Of a stretch of 64,000 nt of DNA, positions 24,671 through 35,015 are shown piece after piece; position 1 is the first letter of the stretch; every line of letters starts with the position of its first letter. A program made the position numbers and the translations under genes. Location of the stretch: contig NZ_JQNN01000001.1 in the NCBI RefSeq assembly GCF_000745265.1, forward strand, positions 4,216,001 through 4,280,000, given 5' to 3'. This DNA comes from Massilia sp. 9096 (GTDB taxonomy: Bacteria; Pseudomonadota; Gammaproteobacteria; Burkholderiales; Burkholderiaceae_D). Under the pieces are notes generated by a model. That model was not told the origin of the DNA. It did not search any database and saw only the letters and a list, made by a program, of their open reading frames with translations.

Positions 24671-25864
24671 TCATTGTCCCGGCGTGGTCATTGTCGGGTG
24701 GCGATCCCGTGCCTCGTCCCGATTATCACTGTTGGTTTGGTTCGAAGCAAGATTTTTTGCCGCTTCAAGCTGCACCGGCAACCACATCCGGAATTGTGCT
24801 CCGCCTTGTACAGACGCCACGCAAGCGAGCGAACCGCCGTGCACCTCGACGACCGAGCGCGCCATGTACAGGCCCAGGCCATTGCCCGGCAGCCCGGCGG
24901 CGTTGGCGCCGCGATAACCTTTTTCGAAAATGCGTTCGGCATCCTCGGGCGGCACACCGGGACCCATATCGCGCAGCGACAACTCGACCCCGCCGGCGAT
25001 GGGCACACCCGATACCGTCAGCGGCGTATGCGGCGGCGAATAGCGTAGCGCATTGTCCAGGATGAGCTTGAGCGCCAGCCGCAGCCCGGCCGGTTCGCAG
25101 CGCAGCGCCGCCGGCAGGTCGGCAGCATCGAAGGTGACCGGACGGCCGGCCACGCGCGCCTGCGCGACCACCTCTTCCAGCAGCAAACGCGGCGACACCG
25201 TGTTGGCCTGGCGCTCGCGGCCGAGCTCGGCCATGCGGTCCGGCGACAGGTAATCGTCCAGCATCCCGATCAGGCGATCGGTTGCGACCGCGATCTTGCG
25301 GTAGCGCTGGCGGGTCGGCTCGTCGGCGTTGGCGGCCGCTGCGGTCGCTTCCAGGCGCTGGATCGCGCCGTCGATGGTCGACAGCGGAGTACGGAATTCA
25401 TGGTTGAGCATGCTGGCAAAACGCTTTTGCTCGAGAGCACGGGCACGCTGCGCCGACTGGTCGCGCACCAGGCCGACCAGCGCCGCCGCCTGCCCCGACG
25501 CATCCAGCACGAGCGTCGAGATCACCTCGAGCGGGACCGTGCGCCCATCCGGCCGGCGCACTTCGAACGCGCGCGTCACGCGCAGGCGCGAACCGTCACC
25601 CTCGGCGAAGCGGCGCAAGCGCGCCGGCAAGCCGGCACACAACGCCGCCAGCGGCCCGGCTTCCTGGTTGATCAGCTGTTGTTGGATGTCAGCGCTACCA
25701 TAGCCCAGCAGGGCGTCGACGTTCGGGCTGACGTAGACCGGCAAGCCGGTTGCGCAATCGAGGATGAAGGCGATATCGCCGCTCAGTTCGGCGATGGTGC
25801 GGAAAGCCTCGGCCGTGGCCAGGGCCGCCTGGGCAGACTCTGGGACGGGACAATTGCGGATCAT
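24671..25864 (-). CDS. PAS-containing sensor histidine kinase
   Basis: A 397-residue kinase without obvious membrane helices, hence probably cytoplasmic. A PAS domain covers roughly residues 18-130 (AELSGDIAFILDC, NVDALLGYGSADIQ). The H-box is MLNHEFRTPLSTIDGAI with the phospho-accepting His; the ATPase domain shows N-box ILDNALRYSPPH, G1 DMGPGVPPEDAERIFEKGY and G2 GNGLGLYMARSVVEVHGG. The ATG at 25864 has GGAAGG 11 nt upstream; an alternative ATG at 25936 lacks a ribosome binding site. It is cotranscribed with the response regulator downstream. Confidence 0.88.
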   Translation of the reverse strand: MIRNCPVPESAQAALATAEAFRTIAELSGDIAFILDCATGLPVYVSPNVDALLGYGSADIQQQLINQEAGPLAALCAGLPARLRRFAEGDGSRLRVTRAFEVRRPDGRTVPLEVISTLVLDASGQAAALVGLVRDQSAQRARALEQKRFASMLNHEFRTPLSTIDGAIQRLEATAAAANADEPTRQRYRKIAVATDRLIGMLDDYLSPDRMAELGRERQANTVSPRLLLEEVVAQARVAGRPVTFDAADLPAALRCEPAGLRLALKLILDNALRYSPPHTPLTVSGVPIAGGVELSLRDMGPGVPPEDAERIFEKGYRGANAAGLPGNGLGLYMARSVVEVHGGSLACVASVQGGAQFRMWLPVQLEAAKNLASNQTNSDNRDEARDRHPTMTTPGQ

Positions 25865-26039
25865 GACGAGAGCGCCTTCCACTGAAAGATTCTGAACAAC
25901 AAGTATAGTGCCGGGATCGACAGTCTGTATAGACATTGCGGCATGCGGCGTTGCGCCGATCACGCATTTTGCATACGTGGCTCGCAAAAGACATCGCCCC
26001 GGGGGAATCGGGGCGACTAGGGCTGCTGAAACTGCTGGT

Positions 26040-26192
26040 TTATTCGTCCAGCGGGGCGAAGATCGCCTGCAGGTCTTCCTGTGTCAGCGCCATCTTCTGG
26101 GATTCGCCTTCGGCCAGGATCGACTGCGCCAGCTCCGACTTCTTCTGCTGCAGCAGCTGGATCTTCTCTTCCAGCGTACCTTTCGCAATCAA
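26040..26192 (-). pseudogene. Detached 3' end of the SNF2 helicase gene (frameshifted)
   Basis: After the premature stop at 26194, the expected family C-terminus continues in another frame: LIAKGTLEEKIQLLQQKKSE, then LAQSILAEGESQKMALTQED and LQAIFAPLDE before a TAA at 26042-26040. The junction on the minus strand reads TATAAATAAATTGATTGC, with TAAA present twice; removing one copy restores an uninterrupted frame. See the helicase entry. Confidence 0.88.
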
Positions 26193-26193
26193 T

Positions 26194-29154
26194 TTATTTA
26201 TACACGAACACCGGCTTGTCCTGCCCGATGCGCCAGGCGCGGTCGGTCGCCTGGTTTTCGGCCGCCGGGTTCCACCACGGGTCGTAGTGGATCACGGTGT
26301 CGGCCGCGGTCAGGTTCAGGCCAACGCCACCGGCTTTAAGGCTGATCAGGAAGATCGGTACGGCGCCCTGCTGGAAAGCCGCGACTTGCGCCGAACGGTC
26401 GCGCGTCTCACCGGTCAGCAATGCGTAGCGGATATTACGCGCGTCCAGCTCTTCCTCGATCAGGCCGAGCATGCTGGTAAATTGCGAGAACACCAGGATG
26501 CGGCGGCCTTCCTGCAGCAAGTCTTCGACCATCTGCATCAGGTCCATCAGCTTGGCCGACACCACCGCCGAATTCTTCTTGCCCGGCATGGCTTTGACCA
26601 GGCGCGGGTCGCAGCAGACCTGGCGCAGTTTCAGCAAGGCTTCGAGGATGACGATCTGGCTGCGCGCCACGCCCTTGCGATCGATTTCCTCGCGCACTTT
26701 CTTGTCCATCGCCAGGCGCACGGTTTCGTACAGGTCGCGCTGCGGGCCGGAGATTTCGATGCGGCGGATCATCTCCGTCTTTTCCGGCAGTTCCTTGGCA
26801 ACATTGTCCTTGGTCCGGCGCAGCAGGAACGGCTTGATGCGGCGGTTCAGCAGCGTGCGACGCACCGGATCGTCCTGGCGTTCGATCGGGTGGCGGAACT
26901 GACTGTTGAAGGTTTTCTCATCGCCCAGCAAGCCCGGCAGCAGGAAGTGGAACTGCGACCACAACTCACCCAGGTGGTTTTCCAGCGGCGTGCCGGACAG
27001 GCACAGGCGGTGGCGTGCATTCAGCGAACCGGCCGTCTGCGCCGCTTTCGAGCGCGTGTTCTTGATGTAGTGCGACTCGTCCAGGATCACCAGGTGATAC
27101 TCGTGCTCGCGCAGCTTTTCCTCGTCGCGCGGCAGCAAGGCGTAGGTGGTCAGCACGATGTCGGCACCGTCGATCTGGTCGAACAGGTCCATGCGTTCCT
27201 TGCCTTGCAGCAGCAGCACTTTCAGGCTGGGGGCGAAACGCGCCGATTCTTCCATCCAGTTCATCATGAGGCTGGTCGGGGCGATCACCAGCGCCGGCGC
27301 GGTCAGGCGACCGGCTTCCTTTTCGGTCAGGATGTGCGCGATGGTCTGCACGGTCTTGCCGAGGCCCATGTCGTCGGCCAGGATGCCGCCCAGGTCGTAC
27401 TCGCGCAGGAACTGCATCCAGGCCAGGCCGTCGAGCTGGTAGTCGCGCAGCGTGGCTTGCAAACCCTGCGGCGCGTCGACCTTTTTGACCTTGCCGAACT
27501 GGCTCAGCTTGCGGCCGGTTTCGCGCAGGCGCTCGCCGCCGGTCCAGTTGAACTCGGCGCCGCGCGCCAGTTCTTCCAGGCGCGCAGCGTCCAGCGTTGA
27601 CAAGCGCACTTTGTTTTTGATCTTGTCGTTAAAATACAACTCACCCAGTGTGGCCAGGATCGGTTTGACGCGCCCCCAGGGCAGCGCAACGCGCACGCCG
27701 TCCGGTAGCGTGGCCAGCATCTGGTCGGCCTCGCCGTGGAAAGCCAGCACTTCCGGATTGAAATCGCTCGGCGCGCTGCGGATCAGCTGCACCAGCACCG
27801 GCAGCAGCGGCACGCGCTTGCGGTTGACCACGATGCCGAGTTCCAGCTCGAACCAGGCGTTGCCGGCCTCGACCGGTTCGTCGATCTGCGCGTACCAGTC
27901 CTCGACCGGCACCACGTCGTAGCGGTACTTCGGCGACTTCTGCACGTGCCAGCCGATGTCCGACAGCGCGTCGAGTTCGTTTTCGGCAAAGCGCAGCCAG
28001 TGCGCCTGGCCGTCCAGCAGCAGCGCGCCGGGCAGCGCCGACAAGGGCGCCGTGGCCGGCTTGCGGAAGCCGATCTCGCTGAGCATGTCGAGCGCGGCGG
28101 CTTCGAACGCTTCGTTGCGCTGGATGACTTCGGTGACGTCGCCGATCTGGCGCACCACGCGCTGGGCCGGGTCGAACGAGATGCGCTGGCCGTCGTAGTC
28201 GAACGACAGGACCGCGAAGTCCTGCCAGCGCTGGCCCGTGCCTTCAGCCAGCGGCAGCGCGTCGAGCAGCAGGTGCGGCTGCGGCTTGACGTCGTCGCGG
28301 ATGCGCTGCGTGAGCGGCTGCGGCAGAGGCATCAGCTGCTGCAGGCCGTGCGCCAGCAGCAGCTGCGACACGCGTTTCTTGTCGGTGCCGCTCAGCGGCG
28401 GCGCTTGCGAGACCAGCGCCTGCAAGTCCGCCAGCGAGATGTCGATGCCGCCGCGGTTCAGGTCCAGCGGACCGCAGGACAGGTTGTCGATATACCAGGG
28501 CGGATCGGTCGGCAGCATGTAGTCGACCAAGTCGGCGCCGGCGTGGGTCGCGCCCTTGGAAGGCTCCACCGACCAGCCGAGCTTGGCCGTACGGCCCTCG
28601 TCGCGCCAGATCAGATTGGCCTTGCGCACCGGACCGCCCTGCAGCGGGTACAGCAGGCCATTGGTCATGTCCGACCACGAATTCGCCCACAGCAGCTTGC
28701 CCTGGTCGAGCAGGTGCTGCAGCAGGATGGCGCCCACTTTACCCTTCGGCTCGGTCGCGCTGGTGCTCTGGTTAGAACCGCTGCGCATGGCGATGAACAG
28801 GCGCACCAGGTCTTCGTCGTCGCCTTCGAGATAGCTGGGGGGCGCCGACAGCAGCGAGAACACTTCACTCACCGGGCTGGCCGCGGCCACGTCGCCGTTC
28901 GGGCGCAGGCGCGCCTTGCACAGGCAGACCGCCACGTGGCGGCCGCCACTGGTCGGCGCCATGACATAAACAAATTTGTACTGGGCAGCCTTGGGGTCGG
29001 CAACCTCGGCGGTCAGCTTGGGCTGCGGATGCGCTGCCGCTTCGACCCTTTGCAGCCAGCTCAACACAGGCGCAGGCAAGGCTGGAGCGCGGGCGGGCGC
29101 TCGAGCGGGCGGTGCGTCGCTGATGTCGTCACGAGGTAAATCAACTGTGTGCAT
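26194..29154 (-). CDS. SNF2-family DEAD/DEAH-like helicase, C-terminally truncated by a 4-nt duplication
   Basis: About 986 residues of a bacterial Swi2/Snf2 ATPase (HepA/RapA-like). The long N-terminal half is a variable SNF2-associated region. Motif I ILADDMGLGKTVQTIAHIL is near residue 595, motif II VILDESHYIKN near 690, and motif VI QATDRAWRIGQDKPV near 970. The frame stops right after VFVYK, 50 residues short of the family end, because of the TAAA duplication described at 26040-26192. All helicase motifs are retained. ATG 29154 was chosen; a GTG three codons upstream is possible. Such proteins remodel nucleic acid-protein complexes; the exact role is unknown. Confidence 0.9.
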   Translation of the reverse strand: MHTVDLPRDDISDAPPARAPARAPALPAPVLSWLQRVEAAAHPQPKLTAEVADPKAAQYKFVYVMAPTSGGRHVAVCLCKARLRPNGDVAAASPVSEVFSLLSAPPSYLEGDDEDLVRLFIAMRSGSNQSTSATEPKGKVGAILLQHLLDQGKLLWANSWSDMTNGLLYPLQGGPVRKANLIWRDEGRTAKLGWSVEPSKGATHAGADLVDYMLPTDPPWYIDNLSCGPLDLNRGGIDISLADLQALVSQAPPLSGTDKKRVSQLLLAHGLQQLMPLPQPLTQRIRDDVKPQPHLLLDALPLAEGTGQRWQDFAVLSFDYDGQRISFDPAQRVVRQIGDVTEVIQRNEAFEAAALDMLSEIGFRKPATAPLSALPGALLLDGQAHWLRFAENELDALSDIGWHVQKSPKYRYDVVPVEDWYAQIDEPVEAGNAWFELELGIVVNRKRVPLLPVLVQLIRSAPSDFNPEVLAFHGEADQMLATLPDGVRVALPWGRVKPILATLGELYFNDKIKNKVRLSTLDAARLEELARGAEFNWTGGERLRETGRKLSQFGKVKKVDAPQGLQATLRDYQLDGLAWMQFLREYDLGGILADDMGLGKTVQTIAHILTEKEAGRLTAPALVIAPTSLMMNWMEESARFAPSLKVLLLQGKERMDLFDQIDGADIVLTTYALLPRDEEKLREHEYHLVILDESHYIKNTRSKAAQTAGSLNARHRLCLSGTPLENHLGELWSQFHFLLPGLLGDEKTFNSQFRHPIERQDDPVRRTLLNRRIKPFLLRRTKDNVAKELPEKTEMIRRIEISGPQRDLYETVRLAMDKKVREEIDRKGVARSQIVILEALLKLRQVCCDPRLVKAMPGKKNSAVVSAKLMDLMQMVEDLLQEGRRILVFSQFTSMLGLIEEELDARNIRYALLTGETRDRSAQVAAFQQGAVPIFLISLKAGGVGLNLTAADTVIHYDPWWNPAAENQATDRAWRIGQDKPVFVYK

Positions 29155-29484
29155 GGGTCTCACGAGTCTGGTATTTGAAAAAACAACAACCGTTATTATC
29201 CTTCATGCGAACAAAACTGTTTTGTTCGGAATCGCACTTAGCGGATGAAACATTACAAGCCGAAAAGATCAAAAGTTACACTCTTCCGCGCCGTTTGACT
29301 ACCATGTCAGCAAGCAACAACGTTAGCTAGATAGGGTAAAAGCGTCAGAAAATCTTACAGTTCGCTGAGCTCATCAGTATTTCTTCAATCGGATCAGGCA
29401 CTTAGTCAGCTGGCACGATATTTGCTATTATTACAACGAATCGCAATCAAATTGCTGCCTTTGTAAGACCTATCTGGAGATGAA
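29155..29484. other. Divergent intergenic region between helicase and PEP-CTERM genes
   Basis: About 330 bp of AT-richer DNA without an open frame of note. It contains the palindrome at 29208-29228 and should hold the two divergent promoters; no clear hexamer pair was identified. Confidence 0.5.
29208..29228. promoter_or_regulatory. Perfect 21-bp palindrome, candidate operator
   Basis: Half-sites CGAACAAAAC and GTTTTGTTCG are exact reverse complements around a single T. It lies 54-74 nt upstream of the helicase start and about 257 nt before the PEP-CTERM start. The ends CGAAC/GTTCG recall the Gram-positive LexA/DinR half-site, but the 11-nt spacing does not fit that box. The cognate regulator is unknown. 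Confidence 0.6.
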
Positions 29485-30111
29485 ATGAACAAATTGCTTT
29501 TGGCCGCGCTCATCGCATGCTGCGCCAACGCGTCCGCCGCTGTTCTGACTTTCGACGACCTCCCGGCCGGTTTGAAGGCCGTGCCCGATGGGTATGGCGG
29601 TTTCAACTGGAACAAGGATGCTGAGCTCGACGTGTACAGCCGACGCGACATCGCGACCAATAGCTTACCGATGGGTTACTCCAACGGCATCACTTCCGGC
29701 AGCCAGGCAAGCGTCAATGCCGGCGGCGATGTGCCGGTCACCGTGACCACGGCGACTGGCGGCACCTTCACCTTCACCGGCGCCAACTTCACCGCCACGG
29801 TCGGTACCGAGACCCTGACCTTCCTCGGTTACCTCAACGGCGACTTGACCGCATCGAGTGCGCCTTACCTGATCACCGATGCCGCCGCAACGACCATCAC
29901 GCTGCCGGATTTTACGAACATCGACACGCTGCTGATCTTTAGCAAATCGCTCGGTTCCACCATGTTCGCCATGGACGACTTCGCCTTCACCGGCGGCAAT
30001 CCGGGCAACCCGCCCGGCAACGGCGGCAACCCGGTGCCGGAACCGTTCAGCCTGAGCCTGATGGGCCTGGGCCTGGCCGCCATCGGCGCGGTGCGCCGCC
30101 GCAAGGGCTGA
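29485..30111 (+). CDS. PEP-CTERM sorting-domain protein
   Basis: A 208-residue exported protein. The signal peptide covers about residues 1-19 (MNKLLLAALIACCANASAA). The middle is Thr/Gly/Asp rich with beta-strand character. After a GNPGNPPGNGGN linker comes the sorting tag VPEPFSLSLMGLGLAAIGAV ending RRRKG: the PEP motif, a membrane helix and a basic tail. Exosortase (EpsH) cuts such tags in species that make exopolysaccharide; none is in this window. The function of the mature domain is not known. Confidence 0.9.
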   Translation: MNKLLLAALIACCANASAAVLTFDDLPAGLKAVPDGYGGFNWNKDAELDVYSRRDIATNSLPMGYSNGITSGSQASVNAGGDVPVTVTTATGGTFTFTGANFTATVGTETLTFLGYLNGDLTASSAPYLITDAAATTITLPDFTNIDTLLIFSKSLGSTMFAMDDFAFTGGNPGNPPGNGGNPVPEPFSLSLMGLGLAAIGAVRRRKG

Positions 30112-30122
30112 ACCGGGCCTGA

Positions 30123-30147
30123 CCCGGCCGGCACGAGCCGGCCCGGG
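30123..30147 (+). terminator. GC-rich hairpin after the PEP-CTERM gene
   Basis: GGCCGGC-ACGA-GCCGGCC with additional flanking C/G pairs, 12 nt after the stop. There is no T-run, so it would be a weak or factor-assisted terminator or an mRNA 3' stabiliser. Confidence 0.5.
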
Positions 30148-30252
30148 CCGGGAGGCGCAGGCATCAGAACGTGAACGATGTCAAGACTGGCGCAATGGCC
30201 GCGATTGCGTATCATTGCCGGTCCGACTTATCGATTCACGTCTGCCCACGCC

Positions 30253-32628
<2,376 letters not shown>

Positions 32629-32642
32629 TCACCGGCCGGATA

Positions 32643-32678
32643 CGGAGCGCGCCGTGGCTTTGCACCCGGCGCGCTCCG
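32643..32678 (+). terminator. Hairpin after tex
   Basis: An 11-bp perfect stem, CGGAGCGCGCC paired with GGCGCGCTCCG around a 14-nt loop, 15 nt after the tex stop. It has no downstream T-run, so termination may be imperfect. Confidence 0.5.
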
Positions 32679-32784
32679 GCATCAAATAGCGCCCGGATTG
32701 ACGGGCGAAAGGGTCTTGCACCCCCATTCCGGTTTTCTTATAAAATGCCGGCATCCACCCTATTTCTCACCGAAGGCAAACCAA

Positions 32785-33102
32785 ATGAGCGACGTACAAA
32801 CCTGGATCAAAGAAACCGTGACCAATACGCCGGTCGTGCTGTTCATGAAGGGCACCGCCCAGTTCCCGCAATGCGGCTTTTCCGGCCGCGCCATCCAGAT
32901 CCTGAAATCGTGCGGTGTCGACAACATCGCCACCGTGAACGTGCTGGAAGATGCAGAAGTACGCCAGGGCATCAAGGAATTCTCGAACTGGCCGACCGTT
33001 CCGCAGTTGTACGTGAACGGCGAATTCGTCGGCGGTTCGGACATCATGACCGAGATGTACGAGTCGGGCGAACTGCAGACGCTGCTGAAAAAGAACGGCT
33101 GA
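32785..33102 (+). CDS. grxD: Monothiol glutaredoxin, Grx4 type
   Basis: A 105-residue glutaredoxin with the monothiol active site PQCGFSGRA (Cys30), the glutathione-binding [19 protein letters not shown] and normal Grx4 length. These proteins bind a [2Fe-2S] cluster with glutathione and hand it on, often together with BolA-type proteins such as the IbaG-like protein encoded at 4291-4527. The start [10 protein letters not shown] (32785) is family-typical; an earlier in-frame ATG adds 29 unsupported residues. It lies 6 nt before ubiX. Confidence 0.96.
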   Translation: MSDVQTWIKETVTNTPVVLFMKGTAQFPQCGFSGRAIQILKSCGVDNIATVNVLEDAEVRQGIKEFSNWPTVPQLYVNGEFVGGSDIMTEMYESGELQTLLKKNG

Positions 33103-33108
33103 TAAAAC

Positions 33109-33702
33109 ATGGCTGACAACAGGCCGCGCCGGATCGTCGTCGCCATCACCGGCGCGACCGGCGCGGTCTATGGCGTGCGGCTGCTCGAGCACCTGCGCGC
33201 CATCCCCGGCGTCGAGACCCATCTGGTGATCTCCGACGCCGCGGTCCTCACGCTGCACCAGGAAGTCGGCCTGCAACGGCGCGACGTCGAAGCCCTGGCC
33301 CACGTCGTGCACAAGAACCGGGAAATCGGCGCCTCGATCGCCAGCGGTTCGTTCCAGACCGACGGCATGGTGATCGCCCCCTGCTCCATGAAGACGCTGG
33401 CCGCCGTGGCCCATGGTCTGGCCGATAACCTGGTCGCGCGCGCCGCCGACGTGTTTCTCAAGGAACGCCGGCGCCTGATCCTGATGGTGCGCGAAACCCC
33501 TTTTAATCTGGCGCACCTGCGCAACATGACCGCCGTCACCGAGATGGGCGGTATCGTCTTCCCACCGCTGCCGAGCTTTTACAACCGTCCGGCCACCATC
33601 GAAGAGATGGTCGACCACACGGTCGCGCGCGTGCTGGACCTGCTGGGCATCGAGAACAGCGTTGCGCCGCGGTGGAGTGGCCTGAAAGCCGCCGCCACTT
33701 AA
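33109..33702 (+). CDS. ubiX: Flavin prenyltransferase
   Basis: A 197-residue enzyme that attaches a dimethylallyl group to FMN, producing the prenyl-FMN cofactor of UbiD decarboxylases used in ubiquinone synthesis and aromatic acid decarboxylation. Markers are VVAITGATGAVYGVRLLEHL, the SGSFQTDGMVIAPCSMKTLA stretch, and ERRRLILMVRETPFNLAHLR. ubiD is not in the window. The stop codon TAA overlaps the first bases of the repeat at 33701-33821. Confidence 0.96.
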   Translation: MADNRPRRIVVAITGATGAVYGVRLLEHLRAIPGVETHLVISDAAVLTLHQEVGLQRRDVEALAHVVHKNREIGASIASGSFQTDGMVIAPCSMKTLAAVAHGLADNLVARAADVFLKERRRLILMVRETPFNLAHLRNMTAVTEMGGIVFPPLPSFYNRPATIEEMVDHTVARVLDLLGIENSVAPRWSGLKAAAT

Positions 33703-33821
33703 AAAGCCTTCAAAACCTACTGCGCGTTGCATTTCGGGTTTGCGATGCTCGCCGTACCGTAAGTACGGCTGCGCTTCTCAACCCGAACTGCGGCCGCTCG
33801 CTACGGTTTTGAAGGCTTTTT
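33701..33821 (-). repeat. Co-varying-arm repeat, copy A (full-length, terminator-like)
   Basis: Outer arms AAAAAGCCTTCAAAACC (33701-33717) and GGTTTTGAAGGCTTTTT (33805-33821) form a perfect 17-bp inverted repeat. Read on the minus strand the element starts with its arm and then AACCGTAGCGAGCGG, contains an inner stem TTCGGGTT/AACCCGAA and an innermost stem GCCGTAC/GTACGGC, and ends ACGCGCAGTAGG plus the second arm. The left arm uses two bases of the ubiX stop codon, and A5/T5 ends give it the look of a bidirectional terminator. Related copies are at 41246-41313, 42027-42127 and 57193-57324. Confidence 0.9.
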
Positions 33822-33875
33822 GAGAGCGCTACATTTCTCGAAAAGCATTCTATTTACTTGGGGATCGCTGCTTGA

Positions 33876-34046
33876 TCAGCGCTCGCCATACGGATCGCGC
33901 TCGGCGCGCTGCTGTTCGCGGGCATCTTCGATCTTCCTGCGCTGCTCATTACGTTTTCGCATGATCTCTGCATGCTGGGCCGCCGTCATCGGCGGGGCGG
34001 TCATCAGGTCTTTCAACTGCGCGGTATTGCTGTAGTTATTAATCAT
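33876..34046 (-). CDS. Small hydrophilic protein (56 aa), unknown
   Basis: An open frame beginning MINNYSNTAQLKDLMTAPPM and continuing with an Arg/Gln/Glu-rich helix (MRKRNEQRRKIEDAREQQRA). It is probably an alpha-helical charged protein. AAGGA lies 12 nt before the ATG, with a closer AGG, so the ribosome binding site is mediocre. Codon use has the GC-rich third positions of real genes here in its second half. It lies downstream of the HTH regulator on the same strand, but a strong terminator separates them. No family recognised. Confidence 0.45.
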   Translation of the reverse strand: MINNYSNTAQLKDLMTAPPMTAAQHAEIMRKRNEQRRKIEDAREQQRAERDPYGER

Positions 34047-34190
34047 CGGCCTACTGCATCCTTAGTGACTGATAACGGGTGCGATTGCCGGGAAATGTCC
34101 GGATGGTCTCCGAAATTTCGCTGGCGTATTGATTATGCGCGAGACTCGGCAATTTGTGCCGCTCAGTTGAACAAAATCGCTGACCGGCAG

Positions 34191-34229
34191 AAAAAGACAA
34201 CGGCCCGGTCGGGACATCCCGCCGGGCCG
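34191..34229 (-). terminator. Rho-independent terminator of the HTH regulator gene
   Basis: Stem CGGCCCGG/CCGGGCCG extended by CGGGA/TCCCG across a one-base bulge, followed on the minus strand by TTGTCTTTTT. It lies about 60 nt after the stop of the gene 34289-34735. Confidence 0.8.
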
Positions 34230-34288
34230 CACTGTTCTGTATCGTATGCGCCGTGCATTCGTCGACGCAGAGCGCTTATCTCAACTGC

Positions 34289-34735
34289 TTACTTCAGCTG
34301 CTGGTGATTCATGCGCACCAGCATGCGGATGAACTCGCGTGCCAGTTGCTTGTGGTGCTCGTCCAGGCGCTGCAGGTCGGCGATCAGCTTGACGTCGGCC
34401 GATTCGAAGCGCGCGGCGCCATCGTTGGCTGCGCCGCTGCCGGTCGCGTTCTCGGAGCCGCCGAAGCGCAGCCAGTCGGCCGGCACGCCCAGCCACTGGG
34501 CGATCATGCGCAGCTTTTCCTGGGTGGGGATGGCTTCCCCGACCAGCCATTTGCGTGCCGCGTGCACAGTGATCGGGCGGCCTTCGAAACGAATGTTGAA
34601 CTCGCGCGCCAGCCGCGTCGGGCTATCGGGCGAATAATGGGCGTTTCGCAAGGCCTGCTGCAGGCGCGAGCTGAAACTCTCCCTTTCGTTGGTCGAATTC
34701 ATGGGTGGTACTAATGGTTCGTGCAAAGCCGTCAT
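34289..34735 (-). CDS. Helix-turn-helix transcriptional regulator
   Basis: A 148-residue protein with an XRE/lambda-repressor-like N-terminal region (FSSRLQQALRNAHYSPDSPT, LAREFNIRFEGRPITVHAAR, KWLVGEAIPTQEKLRMIAQW) and a C-terminal helical part. Its gene targets are unknown. The start at 34735 (MTALHEPLVPPMNS) is backed by GGAG 6 nt upstream; the ATG 33 nt further in (MNSTNERE) is also possible, and a longer upstream frame has no support. The gene is monocistronic between a 280-bp upstream gap and its terminator. Confidence 0.8.
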   Translation of the reverse strand: MTALHEPLVPPMNSTNERESFSSRLQQALRNAHYSPDSPTRLAREFNIRFEGRPITVHAARKWLVGEAIPTQEKLRMIAQWLGVPADWLRFGGSENATGSGAANDGAARFESADVKLIADLQRLDEHHKQLAREFIRMLVRMNHQQLK

Positions 34736-35015
34736 GGTCGCTCCGTTAATCAGACCGTCTGTGACGGCTGAACAGGCTGGAAGTAACAAATGAGTGAGTA
34801 TTGACCAATCCTCACGTTGATGTCCAGCAATTCTCTGCCTTTTGAGGTAAGACAGACACAAGTGTGAAAAATATCCTACAGGAAAAAGAAATCGTTTGCT
34901 CGACTCATTTGCAGGTACAAAACAAAGAGGCACGTTGATCTATGTCCTGATGTACATCTTCACGATGTGCCTGACCTTAGCAGGATAACAATCGCGCTGG
35001 TCCGTTGCCGAGGTT

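Noticed and set aside
26190..26200. Programmed ribosomal frameshifting in the SNF2 helicase
   Set aside because: The site has an in-frame TAA after AAA, but a 4-nt insertion needs a +2 or -1 shift with no classic slippery heptamer or pseudoknot visible. Simple duplication of TAAA explains it better.
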